Positions 1 through 9,017 of a DNA stretch of 58,217 nucleotides are shown one piece after another. This stretch comes from Bacteroidota bacterium. Its GTDB lineage: Bacteria; Bacteroidota; Bacteroidia; B-17B0; Aurantibacillaceae. The translations under genes were made by a program, and so were the position numbers. How positions within the stretch are numbered: position 1 is the first letter of the stretch; each line of letters begins with the position of its first letter. The notes below the pieces were generated by a model. The model saw only the letters and a program-made list of their open reading frames with translations. It searched no databases and was not told where the DNA came from. The stretch covers positions 1 through 58,217 of the forward strand of contig CAUJCR010000051.1 of the NCBI GenBank assembly GCA_963169355.1, in the 5' to 3' direction.

Positions 1-206
1 AACTTACCTATTGACGAAGTTAATCATTTTTCTTATAACAACTAAGTCTTTATGTTAATGGCTATTATTCAATATGTTAGATTAATAAATGAATGCGTAT
101 TTTTAATTGTTCTTTCATAACAGTTTATGCGTGATTTATGATAAGTGAAAGGATAGAAATGAAAAACAAGCTGTACAATTTCATTTACCAACCTATCAAC
201 TGGCTT
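1..206. other. AT-rich window edge, no supported gene
   Basis: No gene can be supported here. The first 45 bases are open on the + strand in frame 1 and end in TAA at 43-45, so they could be the last 14 codons of a gene lying to the left, but this is too short to judge. The rest is AT-rich with no recognisable motif. Confidence 0.3.
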
Positions 207-767
207 TCAGTGGTTCGCTTGATGTATCTTGGTTAATTGTTTTTTTAATACCTGATACATTTCTGGGGCTTTTTGTGTGCCTATTCGGTAAGTAAAGCCT
301 GCATTGTCCTTCAGTTCAATAAACTCGGTTCCGCTAGTATAAAAACGAATAATGCCTCGGCTATGTAAATTATACACCGCTCTTCTAAATATGTGTTTTT
401 GATATTTACTTTTTCTAATATGAATAATGGAGTCTAAATTTATTTTTACTTTACGCGCCGTCCAAAAACCATCAATCACCATATAGGTTTCATAAATTTT
501 AGTGTGTGTGTGCAATATAAATGTTAGCATAGCCGAAAACATAACTATCAAAATACCTAATAAAAAAAACATTTTTCCAGAGTTAGGAATTTCTGATACA
601 GGATAGGAACCAATACGAAATACTGCTACCTGAACAGGCTTGGGGTTTTCGCTCCAATAATATCCAACAAAACAAAACAAAGCAATAATGGTTCGCCAAA
701 TCATACTTAAACGATTATGCCCCATGTATTGTTTCTCGTCGAATAACTGAGTTTCTTGCTGTTGCAT
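207..767 (-). CDS. Membrane protein with C-terminal PH-like soluble domain, unknown function
   Basis: A 186-residue protein I do not recognise by name. Two hydrophobic segments, roughly residues 22-41 and 66-87, are separated by a short, probably external loop. The C-terminal half, about 90-186, is soluble and beta-rich (alternating hydrophobic strands, then an amphipathic helix near the end). That layout resembles bacterial PH-like (bPH) domains on small membrane proteins, but this is shape resemblance only. The gene ends the leftward group whose other member is the methyltransferase at 796-1380, 28 bp upstream, so co-transcription is likely. The ATG at 767 gives a natural polar N-terminus. 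Confidence 0.75.
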   Translation of the reverse strand: MQQQETQLFDEKQYMGHNRLSMIWRTIIALFCFVGYYWSENPKPVQVAVFRIGSYPVSEIPNSGKMFFLLGILIVMFSAMLTFILHTHTKIYETYMVIDGFWTARKVKINLDSIIHIRKSKYQKHIFRRAVYNLHSRGIIRFYTSGTEFIELKDNAGFTYRIGTQKAPEMYQVLKKQLTKIHQANH

Positions 768-795
768 GATACTATCAAAGGTAAACTATTTAAGG

Positions 796-1380
796 CTATT
801 TTTCAAATTGTATAAATAATTCGCGGTCTTTTCTTGGGCTAATGGAGTTATAACATAATTCCATTTTATTAATTTTAAATACACCTTCAAATATAGCTTG
901 GTATGTTTGTGCATTTCCTCCAAATGGCGGTTGGTTATCATTTAAAGCATCGTTAAACAACAAGCCTACTAATTTACCTCCTGGCTTTAATAAAGCCCGA
1001 ATATGTTGTGCATACTGGTGTCGTAATGTGGGATGTAGGGCGCAAAAAAAGGTTTGTTCTAGAATAAGATCGTACTGCCCTTGATGTTCGAAGAAATTTT
1101 GGTTAATGAGGTGCTGTACAGGAAAATGTGGAACTCTGTTTTTAAAATTATCTAAGGCTTGCTGGGCAAAATCTAATACATACACATTTGTAAAACCATG
1201 CTGATACAAATACTCTGCCTCGTACGCATTTCCGGCACCAGGTATTAAAATTTTTAGTTTTTTATTATCTAATTGCATAGCGTATTCCACTATGGGAGGC
1301 GAAGGATAACCAATATCCCATTTAAAATCATCGGTTAAGTACCGATTGTTCCAATATTGTTTTGATAAATCATGTTCCAT
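796..1380 (-). CDS. TPMT-family class I SAM-dependent methyltransferase
   Basis: A 194-residue Rossmann methyltransferase of the thiopurine S-methyltransferase type. The N-terminal YWNNRY followed by WDIGYPSPPI is characteristic of the TPMT family. The SAM motif is ILIPGAGNAYEAEYL (about 44-58), the acidic end of strand 2 is VLDFA (about 69), and the post-motif region has LLKPGGKLVGL. Known TPMT members methylate sulfur, selenium or tellurium compounds or halides; the substrate here cannot be read from sequence. The length is slightly below the usual 200-220. It is divergent from the prenyltransferase gene, and the two open frames overlap only because the latter can be read from an upstream ATG. 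Confidence 0.88.
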   Translation of the reverse strand: MEHDLSKQYWNNRYLTDDFKWDIGYPSPPIVEYAMQLDNKKLKILIPGAGNAYEAEYLYQHGFTNVYVLDFAQQALDNFKNRVPHFPVQHLINQNFFEHQGQYDLILEQTFFCALHPTLRHQYAQHIRALLKPGGKLVGLLFNDALNDNQPPFGGNAQTYQAIFEGVFKINKMELCYNSISPRKDRELFIQFEK

Positions 1381-1431
1381 ACAGCTAAAGATATTATTAA
1401 ATTTAGTAACTTTCTATCCTATTTTAATGGT

Positions 1432-2382
1432 ATGCTTAAAAATCCAGTAATAGCATTTTTAAAACTTATTAGAGTTGAAAATCTATTGATAATTGCTATT
1501 ACTCAGGTGTGCATGAAATACTTTGTGTTTTCTCCTTTAAACGATTTTTTAAGCCTTACGCCTACTCTATTTGCAGTATTAGTTGCTAGCACTATTTTAA
1601 TTGCAGCAGCAGGCTATATTATTAACGATTATTTTGATGTAAAAACCGATAAAATTAATCGGCCAGATACGGTAGTTATAGATGTAATGATTAAACGACG
1701 CTGGGCCATGGTGTTACATATTGTGTTTAATTTAGTTGGATTAGGTTTAGGATTTTATTTGGCTATCAAGTGCCATCGTCTCCAGCTTGTTGCTTTTCAG
1801 GTCATCAGTATTTTACTGTTGTGGTTTTATTCTACTCATTTTAAAAAACAACTTATTGTAGGTAATATTGTTGTATCGTTGCTTTCGGCTACTATTCCTG
1901 TGATGCCAATGGTATATGATTATTTTTTAACACCCGAACTAGGGCCATTACAAGTGATGTTATTTGGAAATTTTATTAATCTACTTATTATAATTGTGTT
2001 GGGCTATTCGGGTTTTGCTTTTTTAACTTCCTACGCTCGTGAGGTTATTAAAGACATGGAAGATTATAAAGGCGATGTGCAAACGGGTGGCAAAACCATG
2101 CCTATTGTGTGGGGAATGATTACAAGCAAAGTAGTGGTGTTTTTTGTATTACTCATTACCATTGGTATGCTTTTATTAGCTTGTTTTAAGTTTTATAAAG
2201 AACAACTTCATATACCTATTTATTACATTATAATGGCGGTGATTTTCCCACTTATTGTTTTAATTGTTTTAATCATAAAAGCTAGTAACAGCAGAGATTT
2301 TAAAATGGCAAGTTTATTGCTAAAAGGCATTATGCTTACAGGCATTTTATTTACAGTATTTATTAAATTTTTATATGACTAA
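1432..2382 (+). CDS. UbiA-family prenyltransferase, digeranylgeranylglyceryl-phosphate synthase-like
   Basis: Integral-membrane aromatic/glycerol prenyltransferase of about 316 residues with eight or nine hydrophobic helices. The first Asp-rich motif is INDYFDVKTDKINRPD (N65 to D73 from the ATG at 1432). The second is REVIKDMEDYKGD, the form seen in the geranylgeranylglycerol-phosphate geranylgeranyltransferase branch rather than in MenA or UbiA proper. The frame is open from an ATG at 1372, but that overlaps the divergent methyltransferase start and adds a polar stretch, so I prefer 1432. The maf-like gene overlaps its end by 8 bp, suggesting one operon. The exact isoprenoid acceptor is an inference from family relationship. 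Confidence 0.82.
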   Translation: MLKNPVIAFLKLIRVENLLIIAITQVCMKYFVFSPLNDFLSLTPTLFAVLVASTILIAAAGYIINDYFDVKTDKINRPDTVVIDVMIKRRWAMVLHIVFNLVGLGLGFYLAIKCHRLQLVAFQVISILLLWFYSTHFKKQLIVGNIVVSLLSATIPVMPMVYDYFLTPELGPLQVMLFGNFINLLIIIVLGYSGFAFLTSYAREVIKDMEDYKGDVQTGGKTMPIVWGMITSKVVVFFVLLITIGMLLLACFKFYKEQLHIPIYYIIMAVIFPLIVLIVLIIKASNSRDFKMASLLLKGIMLTGILFTVFIKFLYD

Positions 2383-2968
2383 TTTAGAGAAACAACTCAA
2401 AGAATTTCCATATCAACTCATCCTTGGTTCGGGCTCGCCACGCCGACAAGAACTTTTAAAAAGCTTAGGGTTTGATTTTTTAATTAAACCCATTAATGCC
2501 GATGAATCGTTTCCAGTAACGCTCAGCGCAGAAGATATTCCATTGTACTTAGCCGAAAAAAAAGCCGATGCCTACTCGGAAGAAATTAAAGAAAACGAAA
2601 TACTTATTACAGCCGATACCATTGTGTGGTGCGAAGGAAAAGTATTAAACAAACCTGCCAATTTTATGGAAGGTAAAAAAATGTTAGAAACATTAAGTGG
2701 TAAGATGCACCAAGTATTTACTGGAGTTTGTCTAAAAGGCGAAAATAAACAAACAATTTTTTACGATGAAAGTAAGGTGTATTTTAAAAAATTAAACAAT
2801 GATGAAATAGAATATTATCTTACAAACTATAGCCCTTACGACAAAGCTGGAGGCTACGGCGTACAAGATTGGATTGGTTACATTGGTATTGATAAAATAG
2901 AGGGCAGTTTTTATAACGTAATGGGCTTACCTGTTAAAGAGCTATATAACGAATTAATGAAATTTTAA
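2375..2968 (+). CDS. maf: Maf/Ham1-type nucleoside triphosphate pyrophosphatase
   Basis: A 197-residue Maf-family protein. Characteristic motifs are LILGSGSPRRQELLKSLGF near residues 15-33 (phosphate-binding SxRR), TADTIVWCEGKVLNKP (about 79-94) with the catalytic Asp, and the C-terminal YDKAGGYGVQ. Maf proteins hydrolyse dTTP, UTP or modified pyrimidine nucleotides to monophosphates and pyrophosphate, a house-cleaning role linked historically to septum formation. Length matches the family. It overlaps the preceding prenyltransferase by 8 bp, and its TAA shares the tetranucleotide TTAA with the stop of the convergent gene at 2965. Confidence 0.93.
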   Translation: MTNLEKQLKEFPYQLILGSGSPRRQELLKSLGFDFLIKPINADESFPVTLSAEDIPLYLAEKKADAYSEEIKENEILITADTIVWCEGKVLNKPANFMEGKKMLETLSGKMHQVFTGVCLKGENKQTIFYDESKVYFKKLNNDEIEYYLTNYSPYDKAGGYGVQDWIGYIGIDKIEGSFYNVMGLPVKELYNELMKF

Positions 2969-4437
2969 AAATTCCTTAGGATATAACTTTGTATATAAGC
3001 AGTTCTAAAATGTTGGCTTGCCTTTGCTGCCAACGATTCTAGGCTTTGTTTATCGTCTGTATTTACTGTTGCTAAATCTGTAAAAATTAATGGGTAAAGT
3101 TCGCCATGTAATGTGTTTTTAAATTCGTGTAACGATGCAACAATAATTAAGTTTCGTTGTTCTTCGTTTTCGCTAAACGTGCAAATTTTAAGTTGAAATC
3201 CCGCTTTTTTTAAAGTGGCTAACATACACTGTGTTCCTTTGCCTCGTTCGCCCGTTAAATAACCTTCGGTATTTATTAAAACAACAGCATTGGTATCAAG
3301 CATTGTTTTTAGTTTTTCTAAACTTTCTATGGTTAATACATGGGCTGGCTGGTCTTCGGCTTTAAATAAATCAAATAACACAATATTATATTTATCAGTT
3401 GAAGAGTTGATGAAATAACGCGCATCGTTACAAATGGTTTTTACGGAATCGTTTAAATAAAAAAATCGTTTAGCCATATCTATAATTCGTTCATCAAATT
3501 CAACCGCTGTAACTTGATACCCGTTTTGATGAAACAAATTTGCCGCTACACCGCCTCCTAATCCCATTACTAGAGCTTTTCCTTTGGGTAAATACAATAA
3601 ATTTTTGTTTATTAATTTAATATACTCCGAGGTCGAAGTTCTAGTTTCAATATTCATCTCGGTTTGAATAATGTTATTAACTAATAATTTTCTTACCGTA
3701 ATATCAAAGTTATAGTAATCAGGTTCATCTCTTATTTCAAGTTTACCCAATATACCTTCGGATTTATAAATACAAAAACGATTGTTAGGAATGGTTTTAA
3801 AATTATACGCTAAAAACGCTAAGGCAAAAAAGATGAGTGGCTTATGATTAAAGCGTTCTTTTTTTTTTATTAAAAGAGTAAGAGCCACCAAAAATAAAAT
3901 AGAAGCAAATAAAATTAAGGTCCACTTAACACCCATACTTGGCAATAAATAAAATCCACATAAAAAAGTAGCTGTAATACCACCCACCGTTGATATGGCA
4001 TAAATTTTTCCGCTATTCTCGCCACTTTTATCGGCTTCTTTAGTCAGTATCGAAATAATTAATGGCGAAGTGGCTCCCATACAAATGGTAGTGGGAAACA
4101 GTAAGAAAAACACACTGATAATTACGGCAGGAATCAATGTAAAATGAGCGGCGGTATATAAAAAAACAGCCGTTAAATAAGGCATAATACACAAACAACA
4201 AACAGCCACTAATAAAACAGAAAGCAAGGTGTTTTCTTTATTTAAACGATTACTTAGTTTACCACCTATAAAATAACCAGAAGCCAAGCCACCAAGTGTA
4301 ATAGCCATTACAGCACTCCACACATATAAACTACTGCCAAAAAATGGGGCTAATAATTTTGCACCGCCTATTTCGGCAACCATTACAGCGGCTCCTTCGG
4401 CAAAAGAAATAAGGTATAATTTATTTTTTTGAAACAT
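2965..4437 (-). CDS. Fused MFS/spermidine synthase-like membrane protein
   Basis: A 490-residue two-part protein. Residues 1 to about 210 contain six or more hydrophobic helices with glycine-rich turns like those of the membrane half of fused spermidine synthases (GGLASGYFIGGKLSNRL near 49-65). Residues 215-490 form a spermidine-synthase-type SAM/dcSAM Rossmann domain: VMGLGGGVAANLF, VEFDERIIDMAKRFF, then NIVLFDLF. The family's function is uncertain, since few members have been shown to make polyamines. It is last in the leftward group after cmk, 13 bp apart, and is convergent with maf with shared stop bases. Confidence 0.87.
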   Translation of the reverse strand: MFQKNKLYLISFAEGAAVMVAEIGGAKLLAPFFGSSLYVWSAVMAITLGGLASGYFIGGKLSNRLNKENTLLSVLLVAVCCLCIMPYLTAVFLYTAAHFTLIPAVIISVFFLLFPTTICMGATSPLIISILTKEADKSGENSGKIYAISTVGGITATFLCGFYLLPSMGVKWTLILFASILFLVALTLLIKKKERFNHKPLIFFALAFLAYNFKTIPNNRFCIYKSEGILGKLEIRDEPDYYNFDITVRKLLVNNIIQTEMNIETRTSTSEYIKLINKNLLYLPKGKALVMGLGGGVAANLFHQNGYQVTAVEFDERIIDMAKRFFYLNDSVKTICNDARYFINSSTDKYNIVLFDLFKAEDQPAHVLTIESLEKLKTMLDTNAVVLINTEGYLTGERGKGTQCMLATLKKAGFQLKICTFSENEEQRNLIIVASLHEFKNTLHGELYPLIFTDLATVNTDDKQSLESLAAKASQHFRTAYIQSYILRNF

Positions 4438-4450
4438 CCAGTCTTTAGAT

Positions 4451-5158
4451 TTAGTTTACTAAGGTATCTTTAGTTAATAAAAAATCATCTATTAATTTAA
4501 TAACATAATTTAATTGTTCTTCCTTACTTAAATCTGTATTATCTAATACAATAGCATCTTTTGCTTGAATTAATGGGCTTTCTTTTCTTGTAGTATCATC
4601 ATAATCTCTTTTTTCAATATTATGTTTTACCTCTTCTAAAGTATGATGTTCGCCTTTACTCATAAGTTCATCTAATCGTCGTTGCGCCCTCACATCATTA
4701 TCGGCTGTCATAAATAATTTAAGTTCCGCATCCGGAAAAACATGTGTTCCAATATCTCTTCCATCCATTATAACACCCTTGTGTTTTCCCATTTCGCGTT
4801 GCAATGAAACCATTTTTTCTCTCACCGCTTTTATAGAGGCAATTTTACTAACGTGGTTCGCTACTTCTAATGTTCTAATATCTTTTTCTACATGTTCGCC
4901 ATTTAAAAACACTTCCGAGCTTTTAGTGGTGTTATTATACACAAATGAAACCTGTATGGCATCTAGACTTTCTAATAATTTAGGAAGATTAAGTTCTGAA
5001 TTAACGATGATATTGTTTCTTAAACAGTATAAAGTAACTGCTCTATACATTGCTCCTGTATCAATGTAATTATAATTTAATTTTTGTGCTAAGGCTTTGG
5101 CCAAGGTGCTTTTTCCGCACGAAGAATATCCATCTATGGCTACCGTAATTTTTGACAT
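4451..5158 (-). CDS. cmk: Cytidylate kinase (CMP/dCMP kinase)
   Basis: A 235-residue enzyme phosphorylating CMP and dCMP with ATP in the cytoplasm. The P-loop is GYSSCGKST (residues 10-18). The NMP-binding region has YIDTGAMYRAVT, and the family signature MDGRDIGTHVFPDAELKLF lies near 131-149. The LID arginines are in the AQRRLDE and KRDYDDTTRKESPL segments. Length is typical of the bacterial short form (about 225-235). It sits between rimO (34 bp upstream) and the spermidine synthase fusion (13 bp downstream), probably in one transcript. Confidence 0.96.
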   Translation of the reverse strand: MSKITVAIDGYSSCGKSTLAKALAQKLNYNYIDTGAMYRAVTLYCLRNNIIVNSELNLPKLLESLDAIQVSFVYNNTTKSSEVFLNGEHVEKDIRTLEVANHVSKIASIKAVREKMVSLQREMGKHKGVIMDGRDIGTHVFPDAELKLFMTADNDVRAQRRLDELMSKGEHHTLEEVKHNIEKRDYDDTTRKESPLIQAKDAIVLDNTDLSKEEQLNYVIKLIDDFLLTKDTLVN

Positions 5159-5192
5159 ACAGCTATAAAGATATAAAATTTAATCTGTAAAA

Positions 5193-6515
5193 TTAGGGTT
5201 TATCTACAAACTCACCGTATAAATCAAAATCACTTGCTTCGGTAATTTTTACGTCTGCAAAATCGCCTATACGCACATAATTTTGCTCAGTGGCTTTTAC
5301 CAATACTTCATTATCTACGTCTGGGCTATCATACTCGGTACGACCAACAAAGTAATCGTTCTCTTTTCGGTCAAACAATACCTTGTATGTTTTGCCAATT
5401 TTTTGTTGGTTTAAGTTATAAGAAATTTCTTGTTGTAATTTCATCACTGCATCTGCACGCTCTTTCTTCACCTTTTCTTTCACATCATCTTTTAAATTAA
5501 AGGCATGAGTGTTTTCCTCGTGCGAATAGGTAAAAATACCTAATCGTTCAAATTTTGATTGTTCTACCCATTGCAACATTTCTTCATGGTCTTGTTGAGT
5601 TTCGCCTGGATAACCTGCAATTAATGTGGTGCGTATAGCAATATTGGGTACTTTATCTCTAATTTGATTAACCGTATCAATGGTTTTTTGCTTTGTAATT
5701 CCACGACGCATGCTCTTTAACATATTATCGCTAATGTGTTGCAAAGGCATATCTAAATAATTACACACATTGCTTTTTTGATTCATGACATCAAGCACCT
5801 CCATCGGGAAACCACTTGGAAAAGCATAATGCAATCTTATCCAATCAATGCCTTCCACATCGCTTAATTTATCAATTAATGTAGCTAATTCTCTTTTTTT
5901 ATAAATATCTAAACCATAATACGTTAAATCTTGAGCAATAAGCAAGAGTTCTCGAGTTCCCTTTGCAGCTAATGATTTAGCTCTACTCACCAAGGCCTCT
6001 ATTGGTTCAGAAATATGACCACCTCGCATTAATGGAATGGCACAAAAACTACATGGTCTATCACAACCCTCGCTAATTTTAAAATACGCATAATGAACAG
6101 GCGTAGTTAATAAACGCTCTCCTACTAATTCTTTTTTATAATCTGCTTTTAATGTTTTTAATATTTTGGGCAACTCGCGAGTTCCAAAATAAGCATCTAC
6201 ATCCGGAATTTCTTTTTCTAAATCGGCTTTATAGCGTTCGCTCAAGCACCCAGCCACATAAAGTTTTTCGATAGTGCCTTCTTTTTTTGCATCTACATAG
6301 CGCAGTATAGTATCAATACTTTCTTGTTTAGCATTCTCTACAAAACCACAAGTATTAATAATTACAATTTGATGGTCGTCGTTTTCGCTTTCGTGTTCTA
6401 CGTTAAAATTATTGGCTTTTAACTGCCCCATTAAAATTTCACTATCCACAATGTTTTTACTACAACCAAGCGTAACTACATTCACCTTATTTTTCTTTTG
6501 GGTTTTTGTTTTCAT
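5193..6515 (-). CDS. rimO: Ribosomal protein S12 methylthiotransferase RimO (radical SAM)
   Basis: Methylthiolates an aspartate of ribosomal protein S12 using two [4Fe-4S] clusters. The UPF0004 domain starts VVTLGCSKNIVDSEILM, with the first cluster cysteine in LGCSKN. The radical SAM motif is GCDRPCSFCAIP (CxxxCxxC), and a TRAM domain occupies the last 70 or so residues (LYGEFV near the end). The frame is open ten codons further upstream to 6545, but a perfect -7 box, TATCTTTG, lies inside that extension at 6542-6535, so I place the start at the ATG at 6515 (440 residues). It is first gene of the leftward rimO-cmk-spermidine synthase group. Confidence 0.95.
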   Translation of the reverse strand: MKTKTQKKNKVNVVTLGCSKNIVDSEILMGQLKANNFNVEHESENDDHQIVIINTCGFVENAKQESIDTILRYVDAKKEGTIEKLYVAGCLSERYKADLEKEIPDVDAYFGTRELPKILKTLKADYKKELVGERLLTTPVHYAYFKISEGCDRPCSFCAIPLMRGGHISEPIEALVSRAKSLAAKGTRELLLIAQDLTYYGLDIYKKRELATLIDKLSDVEGIDWIRLHYAFPSGFPMEVLDVMNQKSNVCNYLDMPLQHISDNMLKSMRRGITKQKTIDTVNQIRDKVPNIAIRTTLIAGYPGETQQDHEEMLQWVEQSKFERLGIFTYSHEENTHAFNLKDDVKEKVKKERADAVMKLQQEISYNLNQQKIGKTYKVLFDRKENDYFVGRTEYDSPDVDNEVLVKATEQNYVRIGDFADVKITEASDFDLYGEFVDKP

Positions 6516-6534
6516 GCAATAATTACTAATTTTA

Positions 6535-6542
6535 CAAAGATA
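6535..6542 (-). promoter_or_regulatory. Bacteroidota -7 box for rimO
   Basis: Read on the minus strand, TATCTTTG matches the Bacteroidota -7 consensus TAnnTTTG exactly and ends 19 bases before the ATG at 6515. No clear -33 TTG is seen at the right distance. It helps reject the longer rimO reading frame. Confidence 0.5.
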
Positions 6543-6606
6543 CAATTAACATTTGTAACAGACTTGTTTTTATGATTAATTCGGCTACTTTACTTTAAAT
6601 AAAATT

Positions 6607-8544
6607 ATGAAATACCTTTATTTATTACTTTTAGTTTGTGGCAATTTATTTTCACAAAATAATCGTTATTTAGATAGCTTAAAAACGCTTACAAAGTCTA
6701 AGATAGATACAGTAAGGTATTGGGCATATAGTGAATTAGTTTGGGAATTGAAAGATATACAAAAAGAAGATGCCTTAAACTATGCCAACGCATTGCTTTC
6801 CGAATCTACTGAAAACGGCATACAAAAATGGATGGCACAAGGTTATAACGATGTTGGTATTATTTACCTTCGGTCGGGTGATTATAACAAAGCCCTTGAT
6901 AATATTCAAAAATCTCTTGCTATACGTGAAAAAATAGGTAATAAAAAGGACATAGCCTCTAGTTTAAGTAAAATTGGAAATATAAAAATTGAAAAAGGAC
7001 AATATGCCGATGCAATTGACATTTTACTAAAAACATTAAAAATTTATGAAGAATTAGATATTAAAGCCTATATCGCTCAAACCTGTAATAACATAGGACA
7101 AACATACAACAACCTTAATAAATATGAGTTAAGTAACACCTATTTGCAACGTGCGTATAAAATTGAAAAGGAAATTGGGGATAAATATGGCATGCCCGTT
7201 ACTTTAGCTATTATTGGTAGTAATTTTAGTGATTTAAAACAACAAGATTCGGCTATAAAATACATTTCTACTGCAAAATTATTATTTAAAGATGTAGGCG
7301 ATTACCTTTCTTATGCTACCTCGTGTAATAATTTAGGGCATTTATACCGTTTAAAACACAATACTGCCGAGGGTAAAAAAAATTACATAGAAGCTATTGA
7401 AATAAGTAAACAAATTGGTGATTCATCAGGCTTGGCGCTTTATCAAAATAATTTATCCAATGTGTATATAGACGAAGAAAATTTTAAAGACGCTGAAACA
7501 TTATTATTAAACTCATTAAAAATTTCTGAGAAACTGGGTGCTGGAGAAAATATTTTGAAAATTTACCAAAGTCTTACAGGCTTATACATTCAGATGAAAG
7601 ATCCAGTAAAGGCAGATTTTTATTTTGATAAATATAGGCACTTCAAAGACACTATTTTTTCTATACAAACCGCCAAGCAATTTTCGGAAGCACAAACCAA
7701 ATTTGATGTAGAGAAAAAAGACTTAGAAATTGAAAAGAACAAGGCTGAATTAAAAGCAAATGAAAAACAAGCCTTTATAAAAAACATCATCATTATTGCC
7801 ATCATCCTATTACTTCTACTCCTTACCATAACTGGCGTTGTATTTTACAGAAAAAAACAAATAGAACAACAAGCCAAACTTGATGCGGAAATCGCACATC
7901 AAAAAGAAGTAAGAACTAAAGCCATTTTAGAAGCTGAAGAAAAAGAGAGAAGAAGAATAGCTCAAGATTTACATGATGGCGTTGGGCAATTACTGAGCGC
8001 CACAAAAATGAACTTAAGTAATCTTGAGTCAAAATTAAAATTGGATAATGATGAGCAAAAATTAGCTATGCAAAATGCCTTAAGCTTAATGGACGACTCG
8101 GTAAAAGAAGTAAGAGCCGTATCTCATAACATGATGCCAAATACACTGATAAAATTGGGGTTGGCAAGTGCTGTTCGTGAATTTATTACTAAATTAGGAA
8201 ACTCACCTTCACTTAAAGTTGATTTAGAAATTATAGGTCTAGATAAACGATTAGATAACCAAACCGAAACCGTGTTATACCGCATCATTCAAGAAATTGT
8301 AAATAATATTATCAAACATGCTAAAGCTTCTCAGATAAGTATGCAATTAATTAAACATGATACAGAACTAAATATCATGATTGAAGATAACGGTGTGGGA
8401 TTTGATAGTACTAAGATAAATGAATTTAACGGCATAGGATTAAAAGGCATACAAACACGGGTTGAATTTTTAAATGGCAATGTTCATTTTGACTCAATGG
8501 TAGGCAGAGGCACAACTGTGATTATTGATGTTCCACTTAGCTAA
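6607..8544 (+). CDS. TPR-containing sensor histidine kinase (HisKA_3 type)
   Basis: A 645-residue sensor kinase. A signal peptide or anchor spans residues 1-16, followed by about seven tetratricopeptide repeats (roughly 60-340, e.g. YNDVGIIYLRSGDYNKALDN, ASSLSKIGNIKIEKGQYADA). A coiled-coil and one transmembrane helix (about 395-415) come next, then the kinase core. The phosphoacceptor is H456 in IAQDLHDGVGQLL, the NarL/LiaS-type HisKA_3 form, and the HATPase has IIKHAKAS and EDNGVGFD. Such kinases normally pair with LuxR-type regulators, but none is encoded next to it. The small membrane protein gene begins 5 bp after its stop. Signal and target are unknown. Confidence 0.92.
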   Translation: MKYLYLLLLVCGNLFSQNNRYLDSLKTLTKSKIDTVRYWAYSELVWELKDIQKEDALNYANALLSESTENGIQKWMAQGYNDVGIIYLRSGDYNKALDNIQKSLAIREKIGNKKDIASSLSKIGNIKIEKGQYADAIDILLKTLKIYEELDIKAYIAQTCNNIGQTYNNLNKYELSNTYLQRAYKIEKEIGDKYGMPVTLAIIGSNFSDLKQQDSAIKYISTAKLLFKDVGDYLSYATSCNNLGHLYRLKHNTAEGKKNYIEAIEISKQIGDSSGLALYQNNLSNVYIDEENFKDAETLLLNSLKISEKLGAGENILKIYQSLTGLYIQMKDPVKADFYFDKYRHFKDTIFSIQTAKQFSEAQTKFDVEKKDLEIEKNKAELKANEKQAFIKNIIIIAIILLLLLLTITGVVFYRKKQIEQQAKLDAEIAHQKEVRTKAILEAEEKERRRIAQDLHDGVGQLLSATKMNLSNLESKLKLDNDEQKLAMQNALSLMDDSVKEVRAVSHNMMPNTLIKLGLASAVREFITKLGNSPSLKVDLEIIGLDKRLDNQTETVLYRIIQEIVNNIIKHAKASQISMQLIKHDTELNIMIEDNGVGFDSTKINEFNGIGLKGIQTRVEFLNGNVHFDSMVGRGTTVIIDVPLS

Positions 8545-8549
8545 TTAGC

Positions 8550-9017
8550 ATGGAAGAAGTGTCCTTACAAATTACCCAATTATTAAAGGATGAATACAGT
8601 TACTTTGTTATTAGTGGCATATTAGGTGCTATCTTAATCATTCTATCCTGCATTTTTATCTTTATTATTAAATACAAAGCGTATGTTGGTTTTTCAATAC
8701 CTATGCTTATTAATGCTGGCTTATTACTGTATAATTTAAGTCTGTTAAGTGAAACTAATGCCATCATCCAACAAGCCAATGAACATCAAGATACTATGCT
8801 CACACTGTATCTATCCAAAAAAATGGTAACAACCCTCACACTCATGTTATTAATATGTGTATTGATGATTGCACTAGCTTTAATTTACTTAACACGCCAC
8901 TCCATTTTTTGGAAAAACTGCTTTATCAGTTTAACGATTCAAGCGGCACTTTTATTTTGTTTTACTTATATCCATTACCGTATCATTACTAAAATTATCG
9001 TAATTTTACATTCGTGA
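8550..9017 (+). CDS. Small four-helix membrane protein within the kinase operon
   Basis: A 155-residue protein with four clear hydrophobic segments, about residues 18-41, 46-66, 92-114 and 122-150. I recognise no family. It lies 5 bp after the TPR kinase and overlaps the next kinase gene by 4 bp (GTGA), so it is almost certainly co-translated with the downstream histidine kinase. The context suggests a membrane partner of one of the kinases, but nothing in the sequence shows that directly. Confidence 0.8.
   Translation: MEEVSLQITQLLKDEYSYFVISGILGAILIILSCIFIFIIKYKAYVGFSIPMLINAGLLLYNLSLLSETNAIIQQANEHQDTMLTLYLSKKMVTTLTLMLLICVLMIALALIYLTRHSIFWKNCFISLTIQAALLFCFTYIHYRIITKIIVILHS

Noticed and set aside
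1372..1431. Upstream ATG of the prenyltransferase
   Set aside because: It overlaps the start of the divergent methyltransferase and adds a non-conserved polar segment.
6516..6545. Ten-codon upstream extension of rimO
   Set aside because: It overlaps a consensus -7 box and has no family similarity.
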